This document shows, piece by piece, positions 62,456-64,000 of a DNA stretch of 64,000 nucleotides. The DNA is from Bacillota bacterium (GTDB lineage Bacteria > Bacillota > Clostridia > Acetivibrionales > Acetivibrionaceae), in the NCBI GenBank assembly GCA_023398495.1, contig JAEWSG010000013.1, forward strand, positions 1 to 64,000, in the 5' to 3' direction. The notes under the pieces are model-generated. The model worked only from the letters and a program-made list of their open reading frames with translations, ran no database searches and was not told where the DNA came from. Position 1 is the stretch's first letter. Each line of letters begins with the position of its first letter. The position numbers and the translations under genes were made by a program.

Positions 62456-63985
62456 ATGGAAGTACTCAACAAGTCGCTGATAAAGAAGAAAGATTTTAAA
62501 GCCATACCTGGTCTTGAAGTAGGTTCATTAGACACTTATCCTGAAAAGGTGCTTCAGTTTGGAGAAGGCAATTTTTTGCGGGGTTTTGTAGATTGGATGT
62601 TTAACAGGTTGAACTCAAGCGGAATGTTTAAGGGTAGTGTTGTAGTAGTTCAGCCTATCAGTGGAGGTCTTATTGATGCCATAAATCGCCAGGATGGCCT
62701 GTATACCCTTTTGCTTAGGGGAATACAGAACGGAAAGGTTGTCAATAACAAGGAACTAATAACAGCTATAAGCCGAGGTGTTAATATTTATTCTCAATTC
62801 GAAGAATATCTGAAGCTTGCTGAAAATCCCGAACTAAGGGTTATTGTTTCTAATACAACAGAAGCCGGAATTACATATAATTCTGACGACAGGATGGAGG
62901 ATACACCACCTGCATCATTTCCGGGAAAGCTGACGGTGTTTTTGTATCGCAGATTTAAAGCCTTTAATGGTGATAACAGTAAAGGGTTTATTATCATGCC
63001 CTGTGAGTTGATTGACCGAAATGGGGATAATCTCAAGGAAATTGTTCTGAGGCTTGCAAAAGAGTGGGAATTGGGCAATCAATTTGAAGGATGGATTGAA
63101 AAGTCAAATTATTTCCTTAACACATTGGTAGATAGGATAGTTACAGGTTTTCCGAAGGATGAAATTGAGGATATTACAAAAACTTTGGGATATCAGGATA
63201 ATTTTGTGGATACGGGAGAAATATTTCACCTGTGGGTGGTTGAGGGGGATAAAAGGCTTGAGAAAGAGCTGCCTTTCAAGGATGCCGGACTTAATGTGAT
63301 ATGGACTTACGATATGGAACCGTATAGGACGCGAAAGGTGCGTATATTAAACGGTGCACACACCATGACAGTTTTGGCGGCTTATCTTTTCGGACTGAAT
63401 ACCGTGGGTGAGTGTCTTGATGATAAGTTAGTAAATACATATATGAAAAAAGGAATTTTTGACGAGATTATACCTACGCTTAATCTCGCGGAAGATGAAC
63501 TGAAGCAGTATGCTAAAGATGTTGTTGAGAGGTTTTCAAATCCTTTTATAAAGCATTATCTTCTAAGCATTTCACTTAATTCGGTGTCAAAGTTTAAAAC
63601 TCGTGTACTGCCATCAATCCTAGAATATGTGAAGAGACGGGATGAACTGCCTCAGATACTTACCTTTTCACTTGCAGCCTTATTTGCATTTTACAAAGGT
63701 GATTCTATTTTAGAAGGTGCATTGATTGGCAAAAGAAATGGAAATGAATACAAAGTTATGGATGATGGGGTTATACTCACTATTTTTCTTGATGCATGGA
63801 AGAACTGGGATGGTACAAAAGAAGGTCTGAAAGTAATGTGTGCCGAACTGCTTGGTAAAAAAGAATGGTGGGGCACGAACCTTAATGACATACCTGGGTT
63901 TTGCACGATTATATCAAATTATCTTTTCAGCATTGTCACATCAGGAATGGAACAGGCTCTAAAAGATTTGATGACAGGTCGTTAG
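62456..63985 (+). CDS. uxaB: Tagaturonate reductase (altronate oxidoreductase)
   Basis: 509-aa NAD-dependent enzyme of the long-chain mannitol dehydrogenase family that reduces D-tagaturonate to D-altronate in galacturonate breakdown. VLQFGEGNFLRGFVDWM near 32 is the cofactor region, and the C-terminal domain has RKVRILNGAHTMTVLAAYL near 296 with the catalytic Lys/His of the family. The ATG at 62456 follows GGGGG by eight bases; an in-frame ATG-less extension upstream is ignored. uxaA, uxaC and KDG genes are not seen and may follow outside the window. Confidence 0.93.
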   Translation: MEVLNKSLIKKKDFKAIPGLEVGSLDTYPEKVLQFGEGNFLRGFVDWMFNRLNSSGMFKGSVVVVQPISGGLIDAINRQDGLYTLLLRGIQNGKVVNNKELITAISRGVNIYSQFEEYLKLAENPELRVIVSNTTEAGITYNSDDRMEDTPPASFPGKLTVFLYRRFKAFNGDNSKGFIIMPCELIDRNGDNLKEIVLRLAKEWELGNQFEGWIEKSNYFLNTLVDRIVTGFPKDEIEDITKTLGYQDNFVDTGEIFHLWVVEGDKRLEKELPFKDAGLNVIWTYDMEPYRTRKVRILNGAHTMTVLAAYLFGLNTVGECLDDKLVNTYMKKGIFDEIIPTLNLAEDELKQYAKDVVERFSNPFIKHYLLSISLNSVSKFKTRVLPSILEYVKRRDELPQILTFSLAALFAFYKGDSILEGALIGKRNGNEYKVMDDGVILTIFLDAWKNWDGTKEGLKVMCAELLGKKEWWGTNLNDIPGFCTIISNYLFSIVTSGMEQALKDLMTGR

Positions 63986-64000
63986 CAGTTTGCAAAGCAT

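Overview
The window looks like chromosome of an anaerobic, endospore-forming member of the Clostridia, probably a plant-polysaccharide degrader of the cluster III type (Ruminiclostridium/Acetivibrio-like). This is inferred from low GC, strong purine-rich ribosome binding sites, frequent TTG/GTG starts, spoVS, FapR and PyrR control, an SLH-anchored surface protein, a group II intron tail and a pectin/rhamnogalacturonan cluster. Species cannot be decided from the sequence alone. No tRNA, rRNA or CRISPR array was seen.

Layout. 1-5.1 kb: 3' end of a group II intron, a secreted YcdB/SLH protein, two small genes, a 398-bp nested palindrome and a MATE transporter. 5.4-19.6 kb: de novo pyrimidine synthesis (pyrR-pyrB-pyrC-pyrF-carA-carB-pyrK-pyrD) behind a PyrR attenuator. 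It runs on into a histidine phosphatase, a Mre11/SbcD-like phosphoesterase, a Rad50-like ATPase that has only its N-terminal half, and a small coiled-coil protein. 19.7-30.7 kb: rimO-pgsA, then the FapR regulon (fapR-plsX-fabH-fabD-fabG-acpP-fabF) with a clear promoter and FapR operator, rnc, an Elp3-like radical SAM protein and spoVS. 30.8-37.2 kb: pdxA, smc, ftsY and a YdcF-like gene. 37.4-49.2 kb: an unlisted 56-aa protein, a receiver protein, an ECF sigma/anti-sigma pair, PilZ protein, polA, coaE, a lytic transglycosylase, an orphan YvyF-like protein, an EamA transporter and a diguanylate cyclase. 49.2-64 kb: a catabolic island with YesL-like protein, a three-gene oligosaccharide ABC importer, YesM/YesN-type two-component system, a sugar isomerase-like gene, intracellular GH28 and GH105 enzymes, an AraC regulator and tagaturonate reductase. 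It would import pectin-derived oligosaccharides, trim them inside the cell and feed galacturonate into the altronate branch.

A second layer is non-coding. Three families of roughly 100-bp hairpin repeats (A, B and C here) and two large nested palindromes sit in the intergenic spaces. Family A has stems whose two arms change together between copies. Family B begins with TAGTGC and supplies the TAG stop codon of two unrelated genes (fabF and the transglycosylase). Family C occurs as an inverted pair bracketing the isomerase-like gene. These repeats and the truncated Rad50-like module are the most unusual content. ATPase truncation, repeat mobility and RNA function are inferences that need database and expression data.
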